Source: Oscillibacter sp. 1-3 (GTDB lineage Bacteria > Bacillota > Clostridia > Oscillospirales > Oscillospiraceae). Taken from it: a stretch of DNA of 64,000 nucleotides. Location of the stretch: the NCBI RefSeq assembly GCF_000403435.2, contig NZ_KE159712.1, forward strand, positions 62,001-126,000, in the 5' to 3' direction. This document shows, piece after piece, positions 52,268-61,556 of the stretch. The number at the start of each line of letters is the position of its first letter. Position 1 is the first letter of the stretch. A model generated the notes under the pieces. That model was given only the letters and a program-made list of their open reading frames with translations. It ran no database searches and was not told the DNA's origin. A program made the translations under genes and the position numbers.

Positions 52268-52548
52268 CTTTTTTTCTGTTCTGAAATCCGGGCATTATCT
52301 ACGAGAGATTTTTCGCAGTCATGACGATCTGATGCGGCTATCCTTTGTAAAGGAAGCCCCGCTTTGATTTTGGATAAAACAGTTTTCCAATCAAGGCCTG
52401 TTTACTCTTGGCAAACCAAAAGAAAAAGATTATAGTATGTATCATAGAAACCGTAAATGCAGCAAAAAACACCTGCGTTTCTAAGAACAGAGCAAAACCG
52501 AGAGATTGCCCCGTATTTTGAACAGAAATGATACCGGAGGGCTTGTAT

Positions 52549-54138
52549 ATGCTGAGAGTTGTCCTGGCAGACGATGAAAACAAGATCATACTGCTGCTGC
52601 AAAAGCTGATTGACTGGGAGTCTTTGGGCTACGAGATCGCCGGAACCGCTAACGACGGTCTGCGGGCCCTGGAGCTGGTGCAGGAAAAACAGCCGCATCT
52701 GCTGATTACTGATGTGCGTATGCCGGGATGCAGCGGAATCGAACTGATTCAGCGGGCAAAGGACTTGCAGCCAAATCTGCACTTTATCGTCATCAGTGGA
52801 TACCGAAAATTCGAATATGCCCAAAACGCCCTGAAATACGGCGTAGAGGATTACCTGCTCAAACCCCTGAAACAGGATGAGCTGACCGGCATTCTGCTGC
52901 GTCTCAAGGACAAGCTGGGCGAGGAGGCCGCCCTGGAATTCCGCCTGCGGAAAAGCGGCGAGCGCCAGCAGGAGCTGCTGATTGATGCGCTGAAAGCCGC
53001 GGCGGACAGGCAGAGCCCCTTTTTAACCGCGGAGCAGCTTCAGTCTGGATATGGACTTCATTTTCCGGAATCCGGGGGTGCATTCTTTGCGGCTGTGGTG
53101 AAGCCGGATGTCGCCAATGCCGCCCAGTACCAGGACGGCTATCAGATCATGATACGCCATGCGCTGGAGGCCGTTCGGCGGGAGCTGCGGGCACTGACGG
53201 ACACATACGCCGCCGCGGCGCGGCGGGAAGGCGTTCTGGCGTTTGCGCGTGTGGGTGAATACCAGGCGGTGGAGGTACAGCAGTGCTTCACCAAAATCCG
53301 CAAGGAGATTGAAAAGCAGCGGGACCTGTTCTGGACAATCCGCTGCACGGCCTGTTTGGGCAGCCGGAAAAGCCGCGTCGAGCAGCTGGATGTCTCTTTG
53401 CAGGAGGCGCTCTGGCTCTGCCGGGACCGCCTGTGTCTGACGCAGAGCTGGCGCGACGCGGAGAGAGAGCCCCCGGTCTTTGACCGGCGGTATCAGATGG
53501 AGACCGCACGGAAAAAGAGCTTTCAGGTGGCGGCGGAATGTCTGGATGAAGAGCGCATGAATCAGGCGCTGGGCGAAAGCTATGACTCCGTGCTGTCCCA
53601 AACGGATCTGAATGGGCAGATGCTGGAGGACTGGTTTTATCAGGTGCTGGAGGCGTGCCTCTACGGTATGCGGCAGGTCGGCCGGGTGGATGAGCGTTTT
53701 TCCGCGGAGATGGAGGATCGTTTCTGGCACTGTGCGGACGCGCAGGACGTGCTTCAGGCGCTGAGGGAGGGGCTCTGCCAACAGATCAGGCACCTGCGGG
53801 ACGAGCGTTCCCTGCGGGAGACGCGCCCTATCACCGACGCCAAGCGCTATATCCAGCAGCATTACCAGGAGGCGCTGCGCCTGGAGGACGTCAGCAGCGC
53901 CGCCGGTTTCAACGCCACGTATTTTTCCACTCTGTTCAAAAAGGAGACGGGACAGAATTTTATGGACTACCTGACGGATCTGCGGATCGGCAAGGCCAAG
54001 GAGCTGTTGTCCGGCTACGATCTGTCCGTCCAGGACGTAGCGGAAATGGTGGGCTACCGGGACCTGAAATACTTCTCCAAGCTCTTCAAGAAAGTCACCG
54101 GCGTCAGCCCGTCGGATTATAAAAAGCTGTACAGGTAG
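52549..54138 (+). CDS. YesN-type response regulator with AraC DNA-binding domain
   Basis: Encodes 529 residues. Receiver domain: acidic pair in VVLADDENK, phosphoryl Asp in HLLITDVRMPG (about residue 55), conserved Ser in IVISGYRKF and Lys in YLLKPLKQ. A long linker is followed by the C-terminal AraC double helix-turn-helix (DAKRYIQQHYQEALRLEDVS, VAEMVGYRDLKYFSKLFKK). Start has CGGAGGG. Operon partner of the kinase behind it. Confidence 0.93.
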   Translation: MLRVVLADDENKIILLLQKLIDWESLGYEIAGTANDGLRALELVQEKQPHLLITDVRMPGCSGIELIQRAKDLQPNLHFIVISGYRKFEYAQNALKYGVEDYLLKPLKQDELTGILLRLKDKLGEEAALEFRLRKSGERQQELLIDALKAAADRQSPFLTAEQLQSGYGLHFPESGGAFFAAVVKPDVANAAQYQDGYQIMIRHALEAVRRELRALTDTYAAAARREGVLAFARVGEYQAVEVQQCFTKIRKEIEKQRDLFWTIRCTACLGSRKSRVEQLDVSLQEALWLCRDRLCLTQSWRDAEREPPVFDRRYQMETARKKSFQVAAECLDEERMNQALGESYDSVLSQTDLNGQMLEDWFYQVLEACLYGMRQVGRVDERFSAEMEDRFWHCADAQDVLQALREGLCQQIRHLRDERSLRETRPITDAKRYIQQHYQEALRLEDVSSAAGFNATYFSTLFKKETGQNFMDYLTDLRIGKAKELLSGYDLSVQDVAEMVGYRDLKYFSKLFKKVTGVSPSDYKKLYR

Positions 54139-54146
54139 GTGATACC

Positions 54147-54965
54147 ATGTGGCTGCGGACCATGAAAAAGCTCCGCGGGGCGCTCCGGCGCTACCGCAAT
54201 GACCGTGACCTGGAAACCGTTCTGCGGCTGGACTGGGAGGAGGAGCCGGCGCTGCGGGATTTTTTCTCCGATATTGAAGAGCGCCTGCACGGCGAGGAGA
54301 TTACCAGGCTGCGGCAAAAGCAGGCGGAATACCTGGCGCTGCAAAACCAAATTAACCCTCATTTTCTCTATAACGCGCTGGAGGCGATCCGGACGGACGC
54401 GCTGCTGGCGGACTGCGGGGACATCGCCGAGACCACAGAGGCGCTGGCTACCTTTTTCCGCTACACCATTTCCAATGTGCAGGAGTACGTCACATTCTCG
54501 GACGAGCTGGACAACACGGAGAACTATTTCACCATCCAGCGGTGCCGCTTTGGCGACAAGATCTCCATGGAGCTGGATATGGAGAACGAAAAGCTGCTGG
54601 AGGCGCGGATGCCGAAGCTGATTTTGCAGCCTCTGGTGGAAAACGCGGTATCCCACGGTCTGGAGGGCAAGCTGGGGTACGGCGCCGTCCGTATCGTTGT
54701 GGAAAACAGCGACAAGACGCTTTTTCTGCGGGTGCGGGACAACGGCGTTGGGATACCGGACGAGCAGGTGGAGCGGCTGAACCGGCAGTTCGCGGGGGAT
54801 ACCGGCGAGACGGCGGGACAGCAGCGGGGCGGCATCGCCCTGCGTAATGTCAACAGCCGCATCCGCCTGATCTTCGGCGAGGACTATGGCCTCCGCATTT
54901 TCAGCGCGGAGGGGATCGGTACGGAGTGCTGTGTGACGCTGCCGCTGCTGTTCCAAGAGGAGTAA
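54147..54965 (+). CDS. Soluble YesM-type sensor histidine kinase
   Basis: Encodes 272 residues. The phospho-His box is LQNQINPHFLYNALEAIR, then the HATPase domain with N-box LVENAVSHGLEGK, G1 DNGVGIPDE and G2-like GGIALRNVNSRI. Relatives are usually 550-600 residues with two membrane helices and an outside sensor; here there is no membrane segment or sensor, so input must come from another protein. The next gene is the natural candidate. It lies 8 bases after the regulator. Confidence 0.92.
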   Translation: MWLRTMKKLRGALRRYRNDRDLETVLRLDWEEEPALRDFFSDIEERLHGEEITRLRQKQAEYLALQNQINPHFLYNALEAIRTDALLADCGDIAETTEALATFFRYTISNVQEYVTFSDELDNTENYFTIQRCRFGDKISMELDMENEKLLEARMPKLILQPLVENAVSHGLEGKLGYGAVRIVVENSDKTLFLRVRDNGVGIPDEQVERLNRQFAGDTGETAGQQRGGIALRNVNSRIRLIFGEDYGLRIFSAEGIGTECCVTLPLLFQEE

Positions 54966-54969
54966 GGCC

Positions 54970-56397
54970 ATGAAAGAGGAAGTGATACGGATCGAGCACG
55001 GCTGCTTCCAGCGGGAGAACCTGACATACTGTTTTGATATTTCCATCTCCAGAGGGGAGTGTGTCGGCGTATATGTGGACGACCACATCACCTCCGGCAC
55101 GGCCTATCTGGACATCTTCAAGGGCGGTACCCGCATGAAAAACGGCAGGGCCTATACCCGCGGCCGCCGGGTGAGAACGCCGGAGCTGGAACGCTGGCTC
55201 CAGCACAACAGCATGATCGTGGACAAACACCGCTTTGACTCCGGGGAGCTGACTGTGCAGGACTTTGTGGTCCCCCTGGGAAAGCTAATGGACTGGCGGC
55301 AGAGAAAGAGCGCCGAGCAGCGGCTGCGGGCGCCGGAGTCCGCGGCTGTGCTGCGGCAGATGGAGCTGGATGTTCCTCCGGACATGAAGCTGGCGGAGCT
55401 CTCCATGCTGGACTATTACCGGCTCTGCGTTTTTCGGGTATGGTTCTGGAGGGGTGAGCTGCTGCTTTTGGACCGGCTGACGGAAATCCTGCGCCAAAGA
55501 GATCTGGAAAAGCTGATGCGGTGCGTCCAGCTTCTGCTGGAGCAGGGGGCGGCGGTGATTGTGCTGGATCTGGACGATATGTTTATGTGCCGCTATTCCG
55601 ATCGGATCGACGTGGTGAAAAATCGGAAGACCTGTTACCGTCTCTATCCGGAGGAATACGGGGAGCAGCTGTACGAAATCCTGGGCTGGAAGTGCCGCGG
55701 CAGCAGCGTGGGACAGACCGGGCGGCAGGGCGGCGGCCGAGTCGTGTTTCAGGCATCCGGCCTGGAGCTTCCCGGAATGCCGCCCCTGGATTTTCAGATC
55801 CAGGGCGACGAGATCGCCTTTCTGCGGGACGAAAATTACAGCACGGCGGTCAGTCTGCGGGACCGCTTTCTGGGCAGCCAGCGCTGGAACGGCGGAATAT
55901 TTCACCTGAACGGGACCGCTTACACCCCCGACGAGCTGTCAAAGCTCATCGGCACGGAGATCGGGATTCAGCTGGAGCGGCCGGACCGCCCGGGTGGGAT
56001 GCTGTTCGATAATTTGAGCGCGCTGGACAATCTGAGCGCCTGCCTGCTCCCCAAGGCCGGCCGGCATATTGCAGGCCGGCGGGTCATGGAAAACATCTTG
56101 GAGGAGGCGTCGCAGTGGTTTCCAAAGGAGGATCTGCAGCGTCCACTGCGCACATGGCCGCTGCCCCAGCGCCTGCGCTTTTCCTACTACAAATGGTATC
56201 TTTTGAATCCACGCCTGCTGATCTGCTTTTTCCCGTTTGCAGGTCAGGAGCCGGCGCACCATGGCATGATTATTGACATGCTTGTAACCTGCGCGGAAAG
56301 AGGCATGGCCATATGGGTGATTTCCTCGGGGATCGACGCCATTTGTGAAAAGGCAGGGAATGAGGCCTTTCGCAGACGTCTGTACTATATCAACTGA
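54970..56397 (+). CDS. Degenerate sugar ABC ATPase (pseudo-ATPase) of the two-component operon
   Basis: Encodes 475 residues laid out like two RbsA/MglA halves, but both nucleotide sites are dead. Position for position against the RbsA-type protein at 61.6 kb, Walker A GENGAGKST is replaced by YVDDHITSG and the second loop by FLRDENYST. The signature region reads LAELSMLDYYRL, and Walker B LLLLDRLTEI has lost the catalytic Glu. The fold seems kept. It starts 4 bases after the kinase. Role proposed: link between an ABC permease and the soluble kinase. Confidence 0.8.
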   Translation: MKEEVIRIEHGCFQRENLTYCFDISISRGECVGVYVDDHITSGTAYLDIFKGGTRMKNGRAYTRGRRVRTPELERWLQHNSMIVDKHRFDSGELTVQDFVVPLGKLMDWRQRKSAEQRLRAPESAAVLRQMELDVPPDMKLAELSMLDYYRLCVFRVWFWRGELLLLDRLTEILRQRDLEKLMRCVQLLLEQGAAVIVLDLDDMFMCRYSDRIDVVKNRKTCYRLYPEEYGEQLYEILGWKCRGSSVGQTGRQGGGRVVFQASGLELPGMPPLDFQIQGDEIAFLRDENYSTAVSLRDRFLGSQRWNGGIFHLNGTAYTPDELSKLIGTEIGIQLERPDRPGGMLFDNLSALDNLSACLLPKAGRHIAGRRVMENILEEASQWFPKEDLQRPLRTWPLPQRLRFSYYKWYLLNPRLLICFFPFAGQEPAHHGMIIDMLVTCAERGMAIWVISSGIDAICEKAGNEAFRRRLYYIN

Positions 56398-56453
56398 AAA
56401 AGGCCGTTACATCAAGCCGCATGAGAATCCGCGCGTCAAGCAGCTGTACAACA

Positions 56454-56490
56454 AAAAGAGCTGAGAAACAAATCGTTTCTCAGCTCTTTT
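56454..56490. terminator. Terminator between the two-component operon and iolB
   Basis: 16-bp stem AAAAGAGCTGAGAAAC with complement, 5-base loop, flanked by A and T runs on both sides, so it serves both convergent operons. Confidence 0.85.
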
Positions 56491-56573
56491 CTGTGCGGCC
56501 GGCGGCGGTATTTCAACAGCGCGCCGGCATGGGGAAAATAGGCAGGCCGGTCTCAGTCCATCCATAAAGGGCG

Positions 56574-57356
56574 TTAGAGCCGCTTTTCCAGCCATTGGTA
56601 TTGGGGGAGATTGGGACCCCGATGCCAGGGATTGCCCGGCAGATGACGGATGACCCAGATAATATACATGTGATAACCGGGAGCGGTCACTTGAGGGTGC
56701 ATCGCTCCGTGGGCCAGAAGGGAGAAGCTGCGGTCCTTGATCTTGTAGACGTGATCTCCCACACAGCAAAAGCCAAAGCCCTCCGGCCGGTCCACCCGGT
56801 AGTAGTAGACCTCCGGCTGGGGATGCTCATGGGGCGGATAGCCGCACCACTTACCGGGGAGGGGATACGTCTCTCCCAGCACCAAATTGGAATAGGGCGC
56901 GGTCTCATCGTCAAAGACCGTGGTGACAGTGCGCTCACAGGTGCCGCCGCAGATCTCCGCGCAGGAGGTGACATTGCGGATGTCCTCTGCAGCGTAAAAC
57001 CGGGCGGGAAAGTCCCGCTTGTTTTCCGTGGAGACCACAAACACCTCGCTGGGACAGGCCGCCCGAAGTGTTACCGCCGTGTTCCGGGGCACATGGAGGG
57101 CACAGACCTCCGCGCCGCCGTCAAAACAGCTCTCCCGGCTGCCGGAGACAGTCTCCCCGTTCCAGCAGAACGTGACCTCGCCCTCGATCAGCAAGAAGGC
57201 GCACTCCTGACCGGGGAGGAGAAATCGCTTTTCCCCTCCCGCTTCCAGGCGGATGACGGAGGTATCCATCAGAGCGTCGGCAAAGGGACCGTCCACGGCG
57301 GTCAGGGACTGCACCCCATCCGGCCCATAGGCCGGATAACCAAATTCCCGGTTCAT
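56574..57356 (-). CDS. iolB: 5-deoxy-glucuronate isomerase
   Basis: Encodes 260 residues of KduI/IolB type. The metal site is GYPPHEHPQPEVYYYRV, with a later His in GAMHPQVTAPGYH, and the C-terminus HRGPNLPQYQWL fits IolB. It isomerises 5-deoxy-glucuronate in inositol degradation. The ATG overlaps the stop of iolH (TGATG). Confidence 0.87.
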   Translation of the reverse strand: MNREFGYPAYGPDGVQSLTAVDGPFADALMDTSVIRLEAGGEKRFLLPGQECAFLLIEGEVTFCWNGETVSGSRESCFDGGAEVCALHVPRNTAVTLRAACPSEVFVVSTENKRDFPARFYAAEDIRNVTSCAEICGGTCERTVTTVFDDETAPYSNLVLGETYPLPGKWCGYPPHEHPQPEVYYYRVDRPEGFGFCCVGDHVYKIKDRSFSLLAHGAMHPQVTAPGYHMYIIWVIRHLPGNPWHRGPNLPQYQWLEKRL

Positions 57357-58276
57357 CACTTGCCCAGCAGCTCCCGCTCAATGCGCTCCAGCGCCTCGGG
57401 GGCCTGACGGTCCATCTTCTCCGGGAAGCCAAAGTAGCTGACGCAGATGATGTTGTCGCCGCCGGCCTTGGGAGCGTCGGCTTTGAGCTGCTTGTTGGCA
57501 AAATCCATCTCCCGCAGGGTCTCGAAGATGCCGTCGAAGTCCACCTCGCCCTCACCCATGGCGGTGTGCTGGTGAATGGTGACGTCCGCCCGGCCCCGCT
57601 GGTTCAGCCAGGGGGGATTGAGGATGTAGCGGCAGTCCTTGGTCTGGTTCCATGTGTCGGCCAGGAGGACGTGGGTCAGCTCGTCCCCGGCGTATTTCAG
57701 CATGTGGCGCACGTCGCCCTTGCCCTGGTCGTAGAAAAAGCCGTGGGAGGCGGAGTAGACATAGCCCAGGTTCTTGGAGCGAAAGGACTTGACGATGTCG
57801 CAGGTCTCGTCGTTGAGCTCGCAAAAGTCGTAGGGGTGGGACTGGATCTCCACCCGCAGCCCCTCCCGCTCAATGATGGGCAGCAGCTCCTCCATGGAGC
57901 GGAAGAACATGCCGTTGCAGATCTCCTGCTGGTTGGGGTCGCCGGAAAACTCAGTATTGATGACGGGCACGCCCATGTCCACGGCGATCTGAATCATCCG
58001 CTTCCAGTTTGCCACGGCGTGCTGGCGCTGCTCCTCGGTGGGACCGGACCAGCGGTAGACCACGATAAAGCTGGAGATCTCCACCCCTGTCTCCTTCAGG
58101 GCCTTGCGGTACTCCTCCTCGCACTCCTTGGAGAAGAGAGGGTGCTTATAGAAGGGGTTAATCCGGGGATGGGGAGACTGCTCAATGTACTTGTAGCCCC
58201 AGTCCGCCACCTTGCGGACGTAGTCGCGGATGGGCATTTGCTTGGCCAGAACGTCAACGTCAAATGCGATCTTCAT
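57356..58276 (-). CDS. iolH: Inositol catabolism protein IolH (TIM-barrel isomerase/epimerase)
   Basis: Encodes 306 residues. The stretches MKIAFDVDVL, DWGYKYIEQSPHPRINPFYK, SSFIVVYRWSGP, NTEFSGDPNQ, SMEELLPIIEREGLRVEIQ and ATIHQH-like TIHQHTAMGEGEV match what I recall of Bacillus IolH. Metal ligands of the AP-endonuclease-2 fold (Glu, His, Asp) are present. Exact reaction of IolH is not settled. Start has GGAGGAAC. First gene of the iolH-iolB pair, divergent from the AraC gene. Confidence 0.85.
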   Translation of the reverse strand: MKIAFDVDVLAKQMPIRDYVRKVADWGYKYIEQSPHPRINPFYKHPLFSKECEEEYRKALKETGVEISSFIVVYRWSGPTEEQRQHAVANWKRMIQIAVDMGVPVINTEFSGDPNQQEICNGMFFRSMEELLPIIEREGLRVEIQSHPYDFCELNDETCDIVKSFRSKNLGYVYSASHGFFYDQGKGDVRHMLKYAGDELTHVLLADTWNQTKDCRYILNPPWLNQRGRADVTIHQHTAMGEGEVDFDGIFETLREMDFANKQLKADAPKAGGDNIICVSYFGFPEKMDRQAPEALERIERELLGK

Positions 58277-58457
58277 ATGCGGTTCCTCCATTCTGATTTT
58301 TATCGGGTCCATAAGATCCGGCACTGCCTTGCTCTATTGTTTATATCATATCTTATTTTTACGGAGCTTCCAATGAGGGATTCTGCGAAAAAACTGCGAA
58401 TTCCTGCTATTTATTCTTGCTGCGGAAAACGGCCTGTGGTATGCTGAAAAGGAAAGG

Positions 58458-59339
58458 ATGGTGCGGGATATGGACATTCCGGAGGCAGGCGTGCTGAACA
58501 GCTCTCTGCGGTATTTTTTTACACCGTCGTCCCTGGCCAGCGAGTTATTTTACTATCCGACCCGGGCGGGCCGCTATTTCTGCGATCACCGCTATGCGTT
58601 TGACCACCGTGTGGAAACCGCCCGGCTGGCCAGCCATCGGCTCAACCTGATGCTGATCTGCGTATGCCGGGGAGAGCTGCGGTTTACGCTGGAGGGGGAG
58701 GCGGTGACTGCCATGCCGGGGCAGACCGCCCTGTTTGACTGCCGGCGGCCCCATGAATACTCCGCCCGGGACGACACGGAGTTCTACTGGCTGCTGTTCA
58801 ACGGCCTGAACGCCGAGGCCCTTTACCGCCGCATTTTACAAAACAAGGGCGGGCACCATGTTTTCGCGCCGGCGGGCTTTCCGGAGATTGCGCGGGGGAT
58901 CGGAGAGCTTGTGAGCTCTTGTGAAAGCGGCGAGCGCATGAGCGAGGCCGCCTGCTCCCAGCTGATCCACCGGCTGCTGTGCGAGCTGCTGCTGGGCGGG
59001 GAGAGCTCTGGCCGGGAGGAGAGCCGGGCGGTCAGCGAGGCCATCGGCTTTATCAACCGCAACTTGTATCGAAGCATCACCGTGGGGGACGCGGCGGCCG
59101 CCGCCAGCTTCAGCCCCGCCCACTTTTCCCGAGTGTTCAAGCTCCAGACCGGGTATTCTCCCTATGAATATATCCTGCTGCGCCGCATCGACGCTGCCAA
59201 ACACCTCCTGACCTCCACCCGGCTTTCCGTGAAGGAGGTCGCCTATCAGGTGGGCTACAACAGCGAGGAAAACTTTATCCACTCTTTTCGGAAGAAGGTG
59301 GGTGTGACGCCCGGCGTTTTCCGCAGCGTCCCGGTCTGA
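58458..59339 (+). CDS. AraC-family transcriptional regulator
   Basis: Encodes 293 residues. N-terminal cupin-like sensing domain (residues 25-150, MLICVCRGELRFTLEGE, PGQTALFDCRRPHEY) and C-terminal AraC domain (SITVGDAAAAASFSPAHFSRVFK, LSVKEVAYQVGYNSEENFIHSFRKKVGVTP). Divergent from iolH, so probably controls iol and transporter genes in response to a sugar. Start ambiguous between 58458 and ATG 58470. Confidence 0.9.
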   Translation: MVRDMDIPEAGVLNSSLRYFFTPSSLASELFYYPTRAGRYFCDHRYAFDHRVETARLASHRLNLMLICVCRGELRFTLEGEAVTAMPGQTALFDCRRPHEYSARDDTEFYWLLFNGLNAEALYRRILQNKGGHHVFAPAGFPEIARGIGELVSSCESGERMSEAACSQLIHRLLCELLLGGESSGREESRAVSEAIGFINRNLYRSITVGDAAAAASFSPAHFSRVFKLQTGYSPYEYILLRRIDAAKHLLTSTRLSVKEVAYQVGYNSEENFIHSFRKKVGVTPGVFRSVPV

Positions 59340-59399
59340 AAATCGGCGAAATGCCGGCGCCCGTTCCGCCGGACCGGGGCTGTCGGATTTCGTGTAGAA

Positions 59400-59465
59400 A
59401 CAGCGCGGTTCCGGCGGGAAAAGATCCGTCGCTTGGGCGTTTTGACTTTTTTCAAACATGGCCTA
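59400..59465. repeat. R1 repeat family, partial copy e
   Basis: Right half only, ending CAAACATGGCCTA with the conserved AAGATCCGTCGCTTGGGCG arm in reverse orientation. It lies between the AraC gene and the terminator of the binding-protein gene. Confidence 0.65.
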
Positions 59466-59505
59466 ATAAAAAAGGGGGGAAACGTTTCGTTTTCCCCCCT
59501 TTTAT
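59466..59505 (-). terminator. Terminator of the RbsBCA-type operon end or binding protein gene
   Basis: AAAAGGGGGGAAACG and CGTTTTCCCCCCTTTT form a 15-bp stem, followed on the minus strand by a T run. It lies 44 bases after the binding-protein stop. Confidence 0.85.
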
Positions 59506-59548
59506 TATGGTCTTTTCAGGTTCACCGCTGGGACCGCCTGGGAACAAA

Positions 59549-60520
59549 TTACTCGTAGTCCGCCACGTTGGAGGCGTCGATCCAGGTGTTGTCAGTGACC
59601 AGAACATTGGTCTCCAGCGTGCCGCCGCTCAGCAGGGTAACAGCCGCCTCAATGCCGTTGGCAGCCATGGCGCCGCCGTTCTGGGACACGGTTCCGGTGA
59701 TTCGGCCGTCCTTGATGGCCTCGAAGCCGTCGGGCGTTCCGTCAACACCGGAGATGATAATCCCGCTGTTCGCGCCGGCGGCATTGCCCGCGCCCACGGC
59801 CATACCGTCATTCTCACAAATGATGGCATCCAGGTCATAAGCGGACAGCCAGCTCTCCACAGTGGACTGGGCCTGGGCGGTATCCCATGCGCAGTCGGCG
59901 GGAGAGACGACCTGAACGATGTCGGGATAGTTGGCCAGGATATTCTCATAGCCCTCCATGCGCTGCAGACCGCCGGCGTCCGCGGAGGGACCGGTCAGGA
60001 TGGCGATATTGCCCTTGCCCCCCAGCAGATCGGCAACCTGCTGCATTTCGGTCTCGCCGGCCTTGACATTGTTGCCGTAGGAGACGGCGGAGATACCGGC
60101 ATCCTCCCAGTCGGTGCAGGCAGAGATGATGTTGATGACCACAACGCCGGCATCAGCCGCGTTCTTGGCGGCGTCCCGCAGGCCGTCGGGATCGACAGGC
60201 TCGAACAGGATGGCCTGGTAGCCCTCGGACACACACTGCTCAATCTGGCTGATCTGGGTGGCGGCATCCTGGTCCGCGCTCAGGATCTTCAGCTCAACGC
60301 CCAGCTCCGCGGCTTTGGCCTCGGCAGCCTCGGTGACGGCAATCTGGAAGGCGTTGGTCTGATGCTGCTGGATCAGCGCGATCTTGTAGGCGCCGTCCTC
60401 AGCGTCAGCGGGCGTGTTGTTGTCAGCCGGGGTGGCCGCGGGGCTGCTGCTGCAGCCCGCCAAGACAGCCAGCGTCATGACGCTGGCCAGCAGCATTGCG
60501 AGAAACTTCTTCTTGTTCAT
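59549..60520 (-). CDS. Sugar ABC transporter substrate-binding lipoprotein (RbsB-like)
   Basis: Encodes 323 residues. Signal peptide with lipobox AVLAGC, then an Ala/Pro/Asp-rich tether. The periplasmic-binding fold starts YKIALIQQHQTNAFQIAVTE, with EPVDPDGLRDAAKNA, IICENDGMAVGAGN and ISGVDGTPDGFEAI as typical ribose/inositol-binding segments. Probably binds inositol or a related sugar, given iolB/iolH nearby. It is the last gene of the RbsA-RbsC-RbsB run. Start has AAGGAGG. Confidence 0.92.
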   Translation of the reverse strand: MNKKKFLAMLLASVMTLAVLAGCSSSPAATPADNNTPADAEDGAYKIALIQQHQTNAFQIAVTEAAEAKAAELGVELKILSADQDAATQISQIEQCVSEGYQAILFEPVDPDGLRDAAKNAADAGVVVINIISACTDWEDAGISAVSYGNNVKAGETEMQQVADLLGGKGNIAILTGPSADAGGLQRMEGYENILANYPDIVQVVSPADCAWDTAQAQSTVESWLSAYDLDAIICENDGMAVGAGNAAGANSGIIISGVDGTPDGFEAIKDGRITGTVSQNGGAMAANGIEAAVTLLSGGTLETNVLVTDNTWIDASNVADYE

Positions 60521-60594
60521 GTGATTTTTCCTCCTTAAAAGCTTATATGTAAGAGACGGCGGACAGAACATCCGGCAATTCTCTTGACACCAAA

Positions 60595-61542
60595 TCAGTT
60601 CTTCTTGCTCTTGCCTTTAATATCCAGCAGCACCGCCAGAACGATAATGGCGCCCTTGACGATCTTCTGCCAGTGGGACGATACGCCCATGATGTCCAGC
60701 CCGTTGGCAATCACCGTGATGAGCAGGCATCCCACCACGACTCCCCAGGGCTTACCCACGCCGCCGGACATGGATACACCGCCCACTACGCAGGCCGTAA
60801 TGGCATCCATCTCATAGCTCTCCGCCGCATTGGGCTGGCCGATGGTAACGCGGGACGTCATCAAAAAGCCGCTCAGACCGGCCAGAAGGCCCGCGATAGC
60901 AAACGTGGAGATGCGGATTTTCGTCGTGTTGATGCCGGATACCCGGGCCGCCAGCAGGTTGCCGCCGCAGGCGTAGACCCGCCGGCCATAGACGGTCTTC
61001 GCAAGCACGAAGGAGCAGATCACGATGATGACCACGAGGAAGACCGCCAGCATCGGGATTCCGAAAAGCGAGGAGGCTGCGACAGCCTTGTACTCCGCGC
61101 TGATTCCGATGACCGGCTTGCCGTTGGAGATCAGCAGCGCCAAGCCGCGGACGGCGGTCATGGTGCCAAGGGTCATGATAAAGGGCGGCAGGTCCCCCAC
61201 GGCCACGCCTACGCCGTTCACCACGCCCACGGCCAAACCAGCTATCATGGCGACAATCAGCGGTACGATCAGAGGATATTCCCCCTGCCCCAGCATGGCC
61301 GCCAGAACGCCGGTGAATGCCACTGTGGAGCCCACGGACATATCGAAGCCTCCGGCGATAATCACGAACATCATGCCAAACGCCAAAATGCCGTTGATGG
61401 ACGCCTGCTTGAGGATATTGACCAGGTTGCCGGGCTGAATGAAGCTGGGCTTCAGGCAGGTCAATACGATCACCAGCGCGATAAAGATCACGAAAATGAA
61501 ATACTCGCTGAGCAGCGCCTTTGTACGTTTCGTCTCTTTCAT
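60595..61542 (-). CDS. Sugar ABC transporter permease (RbsC-like)
   Basis: Encodes 315 residues and 9-10 helices with family signatures FGMMFVIIAGGFDMSVGST, YACGGNLLAARVSGI and AITACVVGGVSMSGGVGKPW. Forms the channel for the RbsB-like protein and RbsA-like ATPase. Located 14 bases after the ATPase gene. Confidence 0.94.
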   Translation of the reverse strand: MKETKRTKALLSEYFIFVIFIALVIVLTCLKPSFIQPGNLVNILKQASINGILAFGMMFVIIAGGFDMSVGSTVAFTGVLAAMLGQGEYPLIVPLIVAMIAGLAVGVVNGVGVAVGDLPPFIMTLGTMTAVRGLALLISNGKPVIGISAEYKAVAASSLFGIPMLAVFLVVIIVICSFVLAKTVYGRRVYACGGNLLAARVSGINTTKIRISTFAIAGLLAGLSGFLMTSRVTIGQPNAAESYEMDAITACVVGGVSMSGGVGKPWGVVVGCLLITVIANGLDIMGVSSHWQKIVKGAIIVLAVLLDIKGKSKKN

Positions 61543-61556
61543 AGTTTCCCCTTCCT

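Noticed and set aside
58277..58457. Specific operator between iolH and the AraC gene
   Set aside because: No clear dyad or repeat could be picked out by eye.
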